In this document: positions 25,788 through 35,654 of the stretch, piece after piece
How positions within the stretch are numbered: the stretch's first letter is position 1
How the letters are laid out: each line of letters begins with the position of its first letter
Origin: Prevotella sp.
GTDB taxonomy: Bacteria > Bacteroidota > Bacteroidia > Bacteroidales > Bacteroidaceae
Assembly: GCA_017538105.1 (NCBI GenBank)
Contig: JAFYJN010000035.1
Location: forward strand, 96,271-160,270
Direction: 5' to 3'
DNA length: 64,000 nt
The notes under the pieces: model-generated
Told to the model about the DNA's origin: nothing
What the model saw: only the letters and a program-made list of their open reading frames with translations
Databases searched by the model: none
Translations under genes and position numbers: made by a program

Positions 25788-26345
25788 ATGACATTTTCGG
25801 AAGCATATATCCAGATGAAAGCATTCGCACGCATTGACGGCGTTATTGTCGGTGTGTTGTGGTTGTTGGGTTTTGCCTGTTTTGTCGGCATGTTCCGTTA
25901 TCCCATCTGCGGAATGCTGTGTATGATTATCGTGTTGATGACTCCCTTTCTCATCGCCATGCGTGTGGGAAGTTTCCGCGACCAAGTGTTGGAAGGGTTC
26001 ATCTCTTTTCGTCGTGCCTTTGGCTATTCGCTTTATGTATTTTTCTACGCTTCAATCCTTTTGGCGTTGGGCGTGGCCGTATATTTTCACTTTTTCGACC
26101 ACGGTTATGTGGCCGACCAGTTCAATCTGTTACTCTCGTCGCCCGAGATAGGTTCCTATGCCCAGCGATTAGGTTACAGCGACTCTCTGATACAAGCCTC
26201 CATCGATGCTTGGAAAGATGTCCGTCCTATCGACTTGGCATTGCAGACTATTTTAAACAGCGTGTTTCTGGGTGCCATTGCCAGTGCCCTCATCGCCCTG
26301 GCTAAGCGTCGTCCCACCCCCACCCCTCCGCCCTATCAACAGTAG
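25788..26345 (+). CDS. DUF4199 family membrane protein
   Basis: 185 residues with four hydrophobic segments (about 17-35, 39-57, 75-98 and 148-168). The arrangement and the GSFRDQVLEGFISFRRAFGYSL segment fit DUF4199, a Bacteroidota family. It is preceded by TATTTTTG at 25760-25767 and is followed after 38 bases by a GT2 gene. These two genes are often adjacent in this phylum. Function unknown. Confidence 0.82.
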   Translation: MTFSEAYIQMKAFARIDGVIVGVLWLLGFACFVGMFRYPICGMLCMIIVLMTPFLIAMRVGSFRDQVLEGFISFRRAFGYSLYVFFYASILLALGVAVYFHFFDHGYVADQFNLLLSSPEIGSYAQRLGYSDSLIQASIDAWKDVRPIDLALQTILNSVFLGAIASALIALAKRRPTPTPPPYQQ

Positions 26346-26383
26346 AACGGATTCATTATTGTCAATAAAAAAACATCATACCC

Positions 26384-27358
26384 ATGGAAGAAAAAATAGA
26401 CATATCCGTAGTTGTTCCCCTATACAACGAAGAAGAATCGTTGCCCGAGTTGTATGACTGGATAGAAAGGGTGATGGACGAACATCATTTCAGTTTTGAA
26501 GTATTGTTTATCAACGACGGCAGCACCGACCATTCTTGGGAGGTTATAGAGCGGCTGTCAGAGGAGCACCCAGAAGTTCGTGGCATCAAGTTCCGCAGGA
26601 ATTACGGTAAAAGTCCCGCGTTGTATTGCGGTTTCAAAGAGTCGCGCGGCGACGTGGTCATCACCATGGACGCCGACCTTCAGGACTCCCCCGACGAGAT
26701 ACCCGAACTGTACCGGATGATTACCGAAGACGGTTTCGACTTGGTGTCCGGTTATAAGCAGAAGCGTTATGACCCCTTGTCGAAGACCATCCCCACGAAG
26801 TTGTTCAACTGGACGGCTCGCAAAGTGAGCGGCATTAAAAACCTTCACGATTTCAACTGCGGTTTGAAAGCCTACCGCAAGGACGTGGTGAAGAACATCG
26901 AAGTATATGGAGAGATGCACCGTTACATCCCCTATCTTGCCAAGAACGCCGGTTTCGACAAGATTGGCGAGAAGGTAGTCCAGCACCAAGCCCGTAAATA
27001 CGGCAAGTCGAAGTTTGGCCTTAACCGTTTCATCAACGGCTATCTTGACTTGATTACGTTGTGGTTCTTGAGCACCTTCGGCCGTAAGCCTATGCACGTG
27101 TTCGGTTTTCTGGGCAGCATCATGTTTTTCATCGGTTTCGTGGCCGTTGTCATCCTCGGTGTCGACAAGTTGATTGCCCTGGCCAACCATGTGCCCCAAC
27201 GGTTAATTACCTCATCGCCCTATTTCTATCTGGCCCTGACGATGATGATTATCGGCACGCAGCTGTTTTTGGCCGGTTTTTTGGGCGACCTCATCAGCCG
27301 TTCGTCGTCCAACCGAAACGATTATCAGATAGAGGAGGCCATCCGATGCGAAAAATAG
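26384..27358 (+). CDS. GT2 family glycosyltransferase with two C-terminal membrane helices
   Basis: 324 residues. The GT-A fold nucleotide-binding start VVVPLYNEEESLPELYDW is followed by FINDGSTDHSW, the DXD-like MDADLQDSPDEIP, and a HQARKYGKSKFG region. This is the layout of DPM1/GtrB/ArnC-like enzymes that load a sugar onto a polyprenyl phosphate. Two transmembrane helices follow (about 233-262 and 275-300). It overlaps the next gene by 13 bases. Confidence 0.93.
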   Translation: MEEKIDISVVVPLYNEEESLPELYDWIERVMDEHHFSFEVLFINDGSTDHSWEVIERLSEEHPEVRGIKFRRNYGKSPALYCGFKESRGDVVITMDADLQDSPDEIPELYRMITEDGFDLVSGYKQKRYDPLSKTIPTKLFNWTARKVSGIKNLHDFNCGLKAYRKDVVKNIEVYGEMHRYIPYLAKNAGFDKIGEKVVQHQARKYGKSKFGLNRFINGYLDLITLWFLSTFGRKPMHVFGFLGSIMFFIGFVAVVILGVDKLIALANHVPQRLITSSPYFYLALTMMIIGTQLFLAGFLGDLISRSSSNRNDYQIEEAIRCEK

Positions 27359-27822
27359 GCATTGCATTGTCGCTGTCGCTGTTGTTGTCGTGTTCATCCA
27401 TTGACTGCCCACTGAACAACACCGTGTCGGCCGTGTACACTCTAGGTGGCGACGTGTCATCATTGGGAGCGGCAGACACGCTGACCATTTGGACCATCCT
27501 CGCCAATGGCAACGACACGGTGCTCAACAGCTTTACTTCCGCGAGCACTTTCACCCTTCCCATAAGCTACCACCAACCCACCGATGTTCTGGTTTTGTGT
27601 TACACCGACACCGTGGGCACCCATCTTCTCGACACCCTTTATGTGAGCAAGACCAACGAGCCCCATTTCGAGTCGGTGGACTGCAACCCCTCTTTTTTCC
27701 ATGAGTTGACCAACTTGCAATGCACCCATCACATGCTTGATTCGGTAAGCATCGCCCAACCCTCAGTCAATTATGACACGAAGAAGACCCACATCTATCT
27801 CTATTTCCATAGCGACGATTAG
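27346..27822 (+). CDS. DUF6452 family lipoprotein
   Basis: 158 residues. A short signal peptide ends in LLSC with an SS follow-up (lipobox Cys near residue 16), so a lipid-anchored envelope protein is likely. CPLNNTVSAVYTL and the NLQCTHHMLDSV region resemble DUF6452, which in Bacteroidota sits before DUF6048 as it does here. The start overlaps the GT2 gene by 13 bases and the end overlaps the DUF6048 gene by 50 bases. Function unknown. Confidence 0.78.
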   Translation: MRKIGIALSLSLLLSCSSIDCPLNNTVSAVYTLGGDVSSLGAADTLTIWTILANGNDTVLNSFTSASTFTLPISYHQPTDVLVLCYTDTVGTHLLDTLYVSKTNEPHFESVDCNPSFFHELTNLQCTHHMLDSVSIAQPSVNYDTKKTHIYLYFHSDD

Positions 27823-28471
27823 CGTCGTACTTCTGCTACTGTCACAGCCCATGCAAGCCCAGCGAAGCAAGGCATTGGCAGATGTGGCCGCCCTGGACTC
27901 GACATCATGGTTTGAGGGTCTGTCTGTATCTGTCGACCTTGTAGGTCCTTTACAGCTTGCCTTAAGCAGTTACGGCCAATATGAAGCCGCCCTTCGTGTG
28001 AACATGAAAGACCGCTATTTCCCCATTTTGGAATTAGGCATTGGCCGATCCAATCACGACGAGGATGTGACAGAGACGCACTACGAGACCAAAGCCCCCT
28101 ATATGCGAATAGGCATCGATTTCAACTTGATGAAGAACAAGCACGACATCTACCGTTTGTATGGAGGTGCTCGCTACGGATTCACCTCCTTCAAGTTCGA
28201 TGTGAGCCATCCCCCTGTCACCGACCCCATCTGGGAAGGGCAGTCTGCTTACGAAGGCACCGACGTGAAGTGCAAATATCATTGGATGGAAGCCGTGTTC
28301 GGTGTCGACGCCAAAATCTGGGGGCCCATCCGCTTGGGATGGTCCGTACGTTACCGTCATCGTCTGAAGAAACGAGTTGACGAGATGGACAACTGTTGGT
28401 ATGTGCCGGGCTACGGTGTCGACGACAAGAGCAATCTTGGTGGCACTTTCAATGTCATTGTAGAAATCTGA
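27773..28471 (+). CDS. DUF6048 family outer-membrane-type beta protein
   Basis: 232 residues. A signal peptide (to about residue 29, MQAQ) is followed by alternating beta strands ending in an aromatic-rich C-terminus, consistent with a small beta-barrel. RYFPILELGIGRSNHD and YMRIGIDFNLMKNK are typical DUF6048 segments. It is coupled by a 50-base overlap to the DUF6452 gene. The two probably work together; what they do is not known. Confidence 0.8.
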   Translation: MTRRRPTSISISIATISVVLLLLSQPMQAQRSKALADVAALDSTSWFEGLSVSVDLVGPLQLALSSYGQYEAALRVNMKDRYFPILELGIGRSNHDEDVTETHYETKAPYMRIGIDFNLMKNKHDIYRLYGGARYGFTSFKFDVSHPPVTDPIWEGQSAYEGTDVKCKYHWMEAVFGVDAKIWGPIRLGWSVRYRHRLKKRVDEMDNCWYVPGYGVDDKSNLGGTFNVIVEI

Positions 28472-28476
28472 TTCCC

Positions 28477-29508
28477 ATGAGTGATGCAAGCAAGCGCCGC
28501 CTGAGATGGTGGCACCTCGTTTTTTTAGTCCTTCTCATCGTTGGCACCATTCTCATTGTTCATCAGCATGCCAACAACCCCTACCACCATAATCATGGCA
28601 TGGTGTTCGGCACTCTGTATAACATCACCTACCAACATGAGTCAGACATACAGCCAGAAATTGACTCCGTGCTCCATCAAGTGGACTATTCCCTCTCCCC
28701 TTTCAACCCCGAGTCGGTGATTAGCCATATCAACTCCAACAGCGACATGAAGACCGACACTATGTTCCGCGACGTGTTCGAATTGTCGATGCGCGTGTCG
28801 GAAGTCACTAACGGTGCCTTCGACATCACCGTAGCCCCCCTCGTCAACGCCTGGGGCTTCGGTTTCAAGAACGGCACCATGCCCAACTCGCATGCCGTAG
28901 ACAGTCTGCTCCAATTGGTAGGCTATAGAAAGGTACATCTTTCTCCCCGTGGAGAAGTGAGCAAGAGCGATCCTCGTATCATGCTTGACTGCAGTGCGGT
29001 GGCCAAAGGTTACGGTTGCGACGTTGTTGCCCGTCTGTTACGAAGCCACGGCATCGACAACTACATGATTGAAATTGGCGGAGAAGTGGTGGTCCGCGGG
29101 CAAAACGAGCGTCATCAGTCTTGGCGTATCGGAGTGAGCAAACCCGTTGACGACTCTTTGCGCGTAAACACCGAGCAGCAAGCCATCCTGAGCATCACCG
29201 ACCGTGCTTTGGCCACCAGCGGCAACTATCGCAATTTCTATTACAAAGACGGACAGAAATATGCCCACACCATCGACCCCCACACCGGTTATCCCGTCAG
29301 CCACAGTCTTCTGTCCGCCACGGTGCTAGCCCGCGACTGCGCCACCGCAGATGCCTATGCCACCGCCTTTATGGTGTTGGGAGCCGACCGTGCCAAGCAG
29401 CTATTGTCGACACATGATGAGTTGCAGGCTTACCTCATCAGCGCAGCCCCCGACGGTAGTTATGAGATATGGTATTCACCCGCCTTGGAAAGCAAGCTAC
29501 TACCATGA
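28477..29508 (+). CDS. apbE: FAD:protein FMN transferase (ApbE)
   Basis: 343 residues from the ATG at 28477, five bases after the previous stop; a longer frame starts inside that gene. ApbE attaches FMN to a Thr or Ser of Rnf/Nqr-type proteins in the periplasm. An N-terminal signal anchor (about 12-30) is followed by ITVAPLVNAWGFGF, LDCSAVAKGYGCD, EIGGEVVVRG, HTIDPHTGYPV and DCATADAYATA, all characteristic of the family. It ends in an ATGA overlap with a Crp-like gene. Confidence 0.93.
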   Translation: MSDASKRRLRWWHLVFLVLLIVGTILIVHQHANNPYHHNHGMVFGTLYNITYQHESDIQPEIDSVLHQVDYSLSPFNPESVISHINSNSDMKTDTMFRDVFELSMRVSEVTNGAFDITVAPLVNAWGFGFKNGTMPNSHAVDSLLQLVGYRKVHLSPRGEVSKSDPRIMLDCSAVAKGYGCDVVARLLRSHGIDNYMIEIGGEVVVRGQNERHQSWRIGVSKPVDDSLRVNTEQQAILSITDRALATSGNYRNFYYKDGQKYAHTIDPHTGYPVSHSLLSATVLARDCATADAYATAFMVLGADRAKQLLSTHDELQAYLISAAPDGSYEIWYSPALESKLLP

Positions 29509-30182
29509 AAGAGTCGAGCACGCAGATGTACGACCGTCTGCTCAGTCTGCCACTGTTCCTCGGCATGAGTCAGTCGGATCTTCATGAGGTAGCTGCCCAT
29601 ACCCCGTTGGCCTTCTCCACCTACGCCATAGGCAGTACCATCGTTTCCATCGATGATGTCAGTGACTCCCTGCTTCTGCTCATCCAAGGTGATGTGATGA
29701 GCCACATGGAGTCGTACGACCGTGAGTGGACACTTGACGAGCGTCTCCATTCCCCCTATATGCACCAACCCGAGCATCTCTTCGGCTGGCACCAACGTTA
29801 TACCCGCTCGTTGCGGGCTCTCACACCCTGTCAAGTGCTCAGGATTACAAAACACGACGTGTTGACACTCTTGAGTCAGTTTCAGACCATCCGTTTCAAC
29901 CTACTCAACACCCTCTGCATCCGTGCCCAACGCATGAGCGTTCTGCCACGACGTATCCACCCAACGGGCATAGCAGCCAAGTTGCAGCGTTGGATAGATG
30001 ACGCGTGCGACAGTCCCATGGGCGAGAAAACTTTCCATATCCGCATGACCTATTTGGCACAAGTGCTTGGCGAGAGTCGTCTGAATCTGTCGCGTTGTCT
30101 GCATAGGATGGAAGAAGAGGGCTTGTTGTCGATGCGTAGAGGGGAAATTCATCTGACTCTACCACTTAACATGGATAAATAA
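29505..30182 (+). CDS. Crp/Fnr family regulator, last gene of the apbE operon
   Basis: 225 residues from the ATG at 29505 that overlaps the apbE stop (ATGA). A cNMP-binding-like domain spans about 15-120. A helix-turn-helix follows with TYLAQVLGESRLNLSRCLHR. No Cys cluster for oxygen sensing is seen. The coupling to apbE suggests regulation tied to flavoprotein or redox state, which is inference only. Confidence 0.87.
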   Translation: MKESSTQMYDRLLSLPLFLGMSQSDLHEVAAHTPLAFSTYAIGSTIVSIDDVSDSLLLLIQGDVMSHMESYDREWTLDERLHSPYMHQPEHLFGWHQRYTRSLRALTPCQVLRITKHDVLTLLSQFQTIRFNLLNTLCIRAQRMSVLPRRIHPTGIAAKLQRWIDDACDSPMGEKTFHIRMTYLAQVLGESRLNLSRCLHRMEEEGLLSMRRGEIHLTLPLNMDK

Positions 30183-30302
30183 AGACCGTCGGGACAATAT
30201 ATTACGAAGCATCCCTATCGTTCCATAGGAGAGAACATACAACCATGAAGGATACAAATAATTGGAAATTGCATTAAGAAAATGAAAAAAAAGAGCGCAA
30301 AT

Positions 30303-30333
30303 TTTGCGATGTATGCGTTTTGCAGTATTTTTG
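30303..30333 (+). promoter_or_regulatory. promoter of the M3 peptidase gene
   Basis: TTTG at 30303-30306, a 19-base spacer, and TATTTTTG at 30326-30333. Confidence 0.65.
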
Positions 30334-30412
30334 CATGATGGTTAGAGGCAAGGGGCATGGAGCAAGAGGTGAGAGGTGAGAGAATAGCTATTACAGGAAT
30401 TTGAGAGAGATT

Positions 30413-32536
30413 ATGACAAGCAACGACACTGGAGCATATCAAAACGAGAAAGCGAGGACGAATCCCTTTTTCGAGCCTTACCATACCCCTCACGACACTG
30501 TACCTTTCGACCGTATTCGCATGGAGGACTATGAAGAAGCCTTTATGGAAGGTATCCGTCGTGACAAGGAATACCTGGAGAAGACCGTCAACAACCCCGA
30601 CCATCCCACCTTCGACAACACCTTGATAACAAGCGAAGACGACCCCGACGGCTACTATGACCTGTTGGAACGTGTGTCAACTGTCTTTTTCAACCTTTTG
30701 AGTGCAGAAACGAACGACGAGATGGACGCCTTGGCACAGAAGATACAGCCCATTCTTACACAACACGCCAACGACATGCGTTTGGACAAACGACTGTTTG
30801 AACGTTTGCGCAAGGTACACCGTCATCACCGTCGTCTCACCCCCGAAGAGAAAGTGTTGCTGGAAAACAGCTATCAGGGCTTTGTCCGTAGTGGTGCCCT
30901 CTTGGATGAGGCAGGTAAAGAAAAACTCCGGGAGTTGACAGAAGAAGCCAGCCTGTGCAGCCTGCAGTTCTCCCAGAACCTGTTGAAGGAGCGCAACGCC
31001 TTCATCCTTCACCTGACCGACGAGAGCGACTTAGCCGGACTACCGGAGAGTGCCCGCGAGGCTGCAGTCCAAGCCGCCCGTGAAAGAAACCTCGAAGGAT
31101 GGGTGATTACCCTTGACGCCCCTCTTATGGGACCGTTTATGAAATACAGTGAGCGCCGTGATTTGCGCCGTCAGGTTTATATGGCCTACAACACACTGTG
31201 TACGCACGAAAACAGCGAGAACAATTTCACCAACTGTCAGCGGTTGGTGAACCTTCGTCGTGAAGTTGCCCAGCTGTTAGACTTCAAGTCGTATGCCGAC
31301 TATGTGCTGAAGCATCGCATGGCCAGCAACGTGAAAAGTGTGTACCATCTGTTCAACGAATTAATCACGGCATACAAGCCATACGCTGAGCGCGAAATGG
31401 CCGCCATCAAGCGTTTGGCGCGCCAAAAGGAAGGCAGATCTTTCAAGATGCAACCATGGGATATGTCGTACTACTCGCACAAGTTGCAAATGCAAGAGTA
31501 CAACCTCGACTCAGAGATGCTCCGTCCCTATTTCGAATTATCTCGCGTTATTGACGGCGTGTTCGGTCTGGCACACCGTCTCTACGGCATCAACTTCAAG
31601 GAAAACGGCGACATACCCGTATATCACCCCGACGTGAAAGCCTACGAAGTGTTCGACCGTGACGGTCGTTACCTCGCCGTGTTCTACGCCGACTTTCATC
31701 CTCGCAAGGGCAAGCGTGGTGGAGCATGGATGACCGAGTATCAAGGTCAGTGGATAGACAGGAAAGGAGTGAACGTCCGTCCCCACGTCAGTGTGGTAAT
31801 GAACCTGACCAAACCCACTCCCGAACGTCCCGCCCTGCTCACCTTAGGCGAGGTGGAGACATTCCTTCACGAGTTTGGGCATGCTCTCCACGGCATGTTT
31901 GCCAACACCCGTTTCGGCAGTCTTTCTGGTACGAACGTGTGGTGGGACTTCGTGGAGTTGCCATCTCAGTTCATGGAGAACTACGCCCAAGAGCGCGAAT
32001 TCCTCCGCACATTCGCCTTCCATTACCAGACCGGCGAGCCCCTCCCCGACGAGTTGATTGACCGCATCCACAAGAGCCGCAACTTCATGGTGGCCTACGG
32101 ATGCCTTCGTCAGGTGAGTTTTGGTCTGTTAGACATGGCCTATTACACCCTTCGCAAACCCTTCAAGGCGGACATCCCCGCTTTTGAGAAAGAAGCATGG
32201 AAAGATGCCATCATTGGTGAGCAGCTAGCCGAAACCTGCATGACCGTACAATTCTCGCATATCATGTCAGGAGGCTATGCCGCAGGATACTATAGTTACA
32301 AATGGGCCGAAGTGTTGGATGCTGATGCCTTCAGTGTATTCCAAAAAGAAGGCATCTTCAACCAAGAAACCGCACAGCGTTTCCGTGATGAGATACTCTC
32401 GCGTGGCGGCACCGAGCACCCCATGGTGCTCTATCGTCGTTTCCGTGGTGGCGAGCCAACTATCGATGCCCTGCTGAGGCGAAATGGGGTGAGGAAGCCT
32501 CATCCCCGTTCCTTCTCCAAGGGTAGAAAACAATAG
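30413..32536 (+). CDS. M3 family zinc metallopeptidase (peptidyl-dipeptidase Dcp / oligopeptidase A type)
   Basis: 707 residues from the ATG at 30413 (an in-frame TTG at 30401 is less likely). The zinc motif HEFGH is at about residues 486-490, followed by the family segment HGMFANTRFGSLSGTNV. The helical N-terminal lid domain is present, with NPDHPTFDNTL typical of M3. No signal peptide is evident, so it probably trims short peptides in the cytoplasm. Length matches Dcp. Confidence 0.94.
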   Translation: MTSNDTGAYQNEKARTNPFFEPYHTPHDTVPFDRIRMEDYEEAFMEGIRRDKEYLEKTVNNPDHPTFDNTLITSEDDPDGYYDLLERVSTVFFNLLSAETNDEMDALAQKIQPILTQHANDMRLDKRLFERLRKVHRHHRRLTPEEKVLLENSYQGFVRSGALLDEAGKEKLRELTEEASLCSLQFSQNLLKERNAFILHLTDESDLAGLPESAREAAVQAARERNLEGWVITLDAPLMGPFMKYSERRDLRRQVYMAYNTLCTHENSENNFTNCQRLVNLRREVAQLLDFKSYADYVLKHRMASNVKSVYHLFNELITAYKPYAEREMAAIKRLARQKEGRSFKMQPWDMSYYSHKLQMQEYNLDSEMLRPYFELSRVIDGVFGLAHRLYGINFKENGDIPVYHPDVKAYEVFDRDGRYLAVFYADFHPRKGKRGGAWMTEYQGQWIDRKGVNVRPHVSVVMNLTKPTPERPALLTLGEVETFLHEFGHALHGMFANTRFGSLSGTNVWWDFVELPSQFMENYAQEREFLRTFAFHYQTGEPLPDELIDRIHKSRNFMVAYGCLRQVSFGLLDMAYYTLRKPFKADIPAFEKEAWKDAIIGEQLAETCMTVQFSHIMSGGYAAGYYSYKWAEVLDADAFSVFQKEGIFNQETAQRFRDEILSRGGTEHPMVLYRRFRGGEPTIDALLRRNGVRKPHPRSFSKGRKQ

Positions 32537-32570
32537 TATCACCCTAAAAAAAATCGACAACAGCCAAAAT

Positions 32571-33011
32571 ATGCATACCGATAAACAAAAGAAGTTGGAC
32601 CTACGTTATCTGCGTATGGCCCGAATATGGGCAGAGAACAGCTACTGCCAGCGCCGCCAGGTAGGAGCCCTAGTGGTGAAGGACAAGATGATTATCAGCG
32701 ATGGTTACAACGGCACTCCCAGTGGTTTTGAGAACGTGTGTGAGGACGATTCCAACGTTACCAAACCCTACGTGCTCCATGCCGAAGCCAACGCTATCAC
32801 CAAACTTGCCCGCAGCAGCAATAACAGCGACGGTAGCACGCTATACGTCACCTCTTCCCCTTGCATTGAGTGCGCCAAACTGATCATCCAGTCTGGTATC
32901 AAGCGCGTAGTTTACGGCGAACAGTATCGTCTGACCGACGGCATCGAGCTATTGAAGCGTGCCAACATCGAAGTGATATACCTCAACCCCGACGAACATG
33001 AACATCAATAA
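32571..33011 (+). CDS. dCMP deaminase family protein
   Basis: 146 residues. The zinc site is complete: HAEANAI and SSPCIECAK. The dCMP-type segment GYNGTPSGFENVCED contacts the substrate. The enzyme deaminates dCMP to dUMP for dTMP synthesis. It overlaps the S41 protease gene by 14 bases, forming a three-gene operon with 5-formyl-THF cyclo-ligase, which also touches folate-dependent thymidylate metabolism. Confidence 0.94.
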   Translation: MHTDKQKKLDLRYLRMARIWAENSYCQRRQVGALVVKDKMIISDGYNGTPSGFENVCEDDSNVTKPYVLHAEANAITKLARSSNNSDGSTLYVTSSPCIECAKLIIQSGIKRVVYGEQYRLTDGIELLKRANIEVIYLNPDEHEHQ

Positions 33012-34707
33012 ACGTTACATGCCTATCCTGCTCGCGTTGAGCGTGGTATTCGGCATCATCATCGGCACATTCTATGCCAAGCATTTCAGCGGCAACCGTC
33101 TGAACATTATCAATTCAGGCAGTAACCGTTTGAACAACCTGCTTCGCATTATCGATGACCAATATGTGGACACTGTCGACATCGACAACCTGGTGGAAAA
33201 AGCCATGCCCGAGATACTGGCCGAACTAGACCCCCACTCCGTTTATATCAGTTCGCGCGATGTGCAACAAGCCACTGACGACCTTCGAGGCTCGTTCTCT
33301 GGTGTAGGCATCGAGTTTGTGATTCGCGAAGACACCATCCGTGTGCAGAATGTCATTGCCGACGGTCCAGCCGAGCGTGCCGGTTTGTTGGCTGGCGACA
33401 AGATAGTAATGATTGATGACAAGCCCTTTGTCGGCGAAGAGGTGACCAACGAAGAAGCCATGCACCGTTTGAAAGGACCTAAGGGCAGCAAGGTGAAAGT
33501 AGGCGTCACCAGATATGGGAACAAAGAAGTGAAGCAATATGTTATCACTCGCGACGACATCACTACCCACAGCGTGAGCGCCACGTACATGCTCGACGCC
33601 CACACAGGCTACATGAAAATCAAGAGTTTTGGCGAGACCACCTATGAAGAGATGCTCGTTGCCTTAGCCCAATTGTCGACGAGCGGCATGGAGCAGTTGG
33701 TGATAGACCTCCGCGATAACAATGGCGGATATATGCTCAGCGCCGTGCAGATAGCCGACGAATTCTTGCCCGCACGCAGGATGATTGTATATACTGAGGG
33801 CCGTAAGTCTCCCCGCGAGGATTATGTAAGCAGCGGCCGTGGCAGCTATCAAAACCTTCCCCTTGTTGTGCTGATCAACGAGACCTCCGCCTCCGCCGCC
33901 GAGATTGTAGCCGGTGCCATCCAAGACAACGACCGTGGTACGGTCATTGGCCGTAGAAGTTTCGGCAAAGGTCTTGTGCAGAAGCCCATCGAGTTTCCCG
34001 ACGGCAGCATGATTCGTCTAACCATCGCCCGATATTACACCCCCAGTGGTCGTTGTATCCAGAAGCCCTATACCCTAGGCAAGGACCGCCATTATGAAGA
34101 AGACCTTCTGCTGCGCTACCAACATGGTGAGTTCTTCTCTCAAGACAGTATCAAACAGAGCGGTCCAGCATACCACACCGTCCTTGGACGCACTGTATAT
34201 GGCGGTGGTGGCATCATGCCCGACATCTTCGTTGCCGAAGACACGTCGGAGATAACTTCTTATTACAAGGAAGCCGCCATGAGCGGGCTTATCATGCAGT
34301 TTGCCTTTGAGTATACCGACGCCAACCGCCAGAAACTGAAACCATATACCGAGTTGTCGCCGTTTGTCACATACTTAAAGAGCCAGGGATTACCCGAACA
34401 GTTCGCCACATGGGCGGAAAAACACGGACTCAAACGTAGGAACCTGATGTTGCAAACCTCGCACAAACTATTCGAGAAATACCTTATCAGCAGAGTGGTA
34501 TACAACATGCTCAACGAAGAGGCGTGGATGAAATACCTGAACGCCGACGACCCCGCCGTGCGTGAGGCCCTCGACGTTTTCAACAAGAACGCCGCCTTTC
34601 CCAAGCCTGACGGCAAAGGAGACAAGCCACAAACCACGGCATTCATGGGTAATGGTCCTCGTCTCCCACTTCGCCCCCATTTAGTTGCCTCTTATTCATG
34701 GTCATGA
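32998..34707 (+). CDS. S41 family C-terminal processing peptidase
   Basis: 569 residues. An N-terminal signal anchor (about 8-24) is followed by a PDZ domain (about 95-180, with GVGIEFVIRED and GPAERAGLLAGDKI). The S41 core carries ETSASAAEIVAG (nucleophile region Ser297/Ser299) and SFGKG with Lys324 as the general base. A C-terminal helical region of about 170 residues follows. It degrades or trims periplasmic proteins. It overlaps both neighbours, the next one by ATGA. Confidence 0.94.
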   Translation: MNINKRYMPILLALSVVFGIIIGTFYAKHFSGNRLNIINSGSNRLNNLLRIIDDQYVDTVDIDNLVEKAMPEILAELDPHSVYISSRDVQQATDDLRGSFSGVGIEFVIREDTIRVQNVIADGPAERAGLLAGDKIVMIDDKPFVGEEVTNEEAMHRLKGPKGSKVKVGVTRYGNKEVKQYVITRDDITTHSVSATYMLDAHTGYMKIKSFGETTYEEMLVALAQLSTSGMEQLVIDLRDNNGGYMLSAVQIADEFLPARRMIVYTEGRKSPREDYVSSGRGSYQNLPLVVLINETSASAAEIVAGAIQDNDRGTVIGRRSFGKGLVQKPIEFPDGSMIRLTIARYYTPSGRCIQKPYTLGKDRHYEEDLLLRYQHGEFFSQDSIKQSGPAYHTVLGRTVYGGGGIMPDIFVAEDTSEITSYYKEAAMSGLIMQFAFEYTDANRQKLKPYTELSPFVTYLKSQGLPEQFATWAEKHGLKRRNLMLQTSHKLFEKYLISRVVYNMLNEEAWMKYLNADDPAVREALDVFNKNAAFPKPDGKGDKPQTTAFMGNGPRLPLRPHLVASYSWS

Positions 34708-35288
34708 TGAGCACCATCGAGGCCAAACGTGTCTTGCGTAAAGCCTTACGGAAAGAAAAACAATCCAAGAGCGTCCAAGACTTGGCCGAGCAGTCGACAC
34801 ATGTCTGCACAAAACTCTTGGGTCATCCCTCTATCCTTGCCGCACGCACCATTCTTGCATACCATAGTTTATCCGACGAGATAGACACACATCGTTTACT
34901 CGACCTATTGGAAGAACAAGGAAAATGTGTCATTCTACCACAAGTGACCGGTCCTGAAACGATGATTTTGCGTCGTTATAAAGGAAGGAGCAGTTTGGTG
35001 GAAGGAGCGTTTGGCATCATGGAACCCATTGGAGCCGTGTTCTCCGACTATTCATCAATTGACGTCGCCATCGTTCCAGGCATGGCATTCGACCGTTCCC
35101 TTCATCGTTTGGGCAGGGGCAGAGGTTATTACGACCGATTGTTGCCACAACTGCCAAATGCATTCAAGATTGGAGTCTGTTTTGATTTTCAGTTAATGGA
35201 AAGCGTTCCACATGACGAATATGATGTGGTGATGGAAGAGGTGATAGAAGGAAGCCTCCCCTTCCCCTCCAAAGGAGGGGATAAATAG
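34704..35288 (+). CDS. 5-formyltetrahydrofolate cyclo-ligase
   Basis: About 194 residues. Three in-frame ATGs lie at 34698, 34704 and 34707; the one at 34704 makes the ATGA overlap with the protease stop and is preferred. The ATP/folate motif GMAFDRSLHRLGRGRGYYDR is intact. The enzyme converts 5-formyl-THF to 5,10-methenyl-THF. It is last of the operon with the dCMP deaminase and S41 peptidase. Confidence 0.93.
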   Translation: MMSTIEAKRVLRKALRKEKQSKSVQDLAEQSTHVCTKLLGHPSILAARTILAYHSLSDEIDTHRLLDLLEEQGKCVILPQVTGPETMILRRYKGRSSLVEGAFGIMEPIGAVFSDYSSIDVAIVPGMAFDRSLHRLGRGRGYYDRLLPQLPNAFKIGVCFDFQLMESVPHDEYDVVMEEVIEGSLPFPSKGGDK

Positions 35289-35325
35289 ACTGAAAGAGGA
35301 TGAGTATGGCAACATACTCAACTGA

Positions 35326-35616
35326 TTAATAGAATTTGATGTCGGAGATAACGTAGGCGCCAACAGTATCGTTGAGCCGCTTCACCAGTTTTTGGCGCAT
35401 CATGGAAAGGTCGGCACGCAATGCAGGATTGAGCACCTGCACCATGAGCGTCTGGTTGCTGATAAACTTCTGTCCCGTATACCGACTCACCACTGGCCCA
35501 ACCACAACATCCCAGGACTCCACCAACCTATGTTGAAGCAGTGGTGTCTCCAAACCTTGCAAGCGCAAGAGTTGAGACAGGACATTGTCAATATTTTCAA
35601 CTTTCCTTTTAAACAT
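35326..35616 (-). CDS. DUF721 / DciA-like protein
   Basis: 96 residues. The core with VESWDVVVGPVVSRYT and LMVQVLNPALRADLSMMR is typical of DUF721, a family that includes the DnaB helicase-loading factor DciA. It lies 38 bases downstream of recF on the same strand, a frequent arrangement, which supports a DNA replication role. Confidence 0.85.
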   Translation of the reverse strand: MFKRKVENIDNVLSQLLRLQGLETPLLQHRLVESWDVVVGPVVSRYTGQKFISNQTLMVQVLNPALRADLSMMRQKLVKRLNDTVGAYVISDIKFY

Positions 35617-35654
35617 GTTTTCCTTCCATTTTCCCTATGAGGGAGGTGGACTGA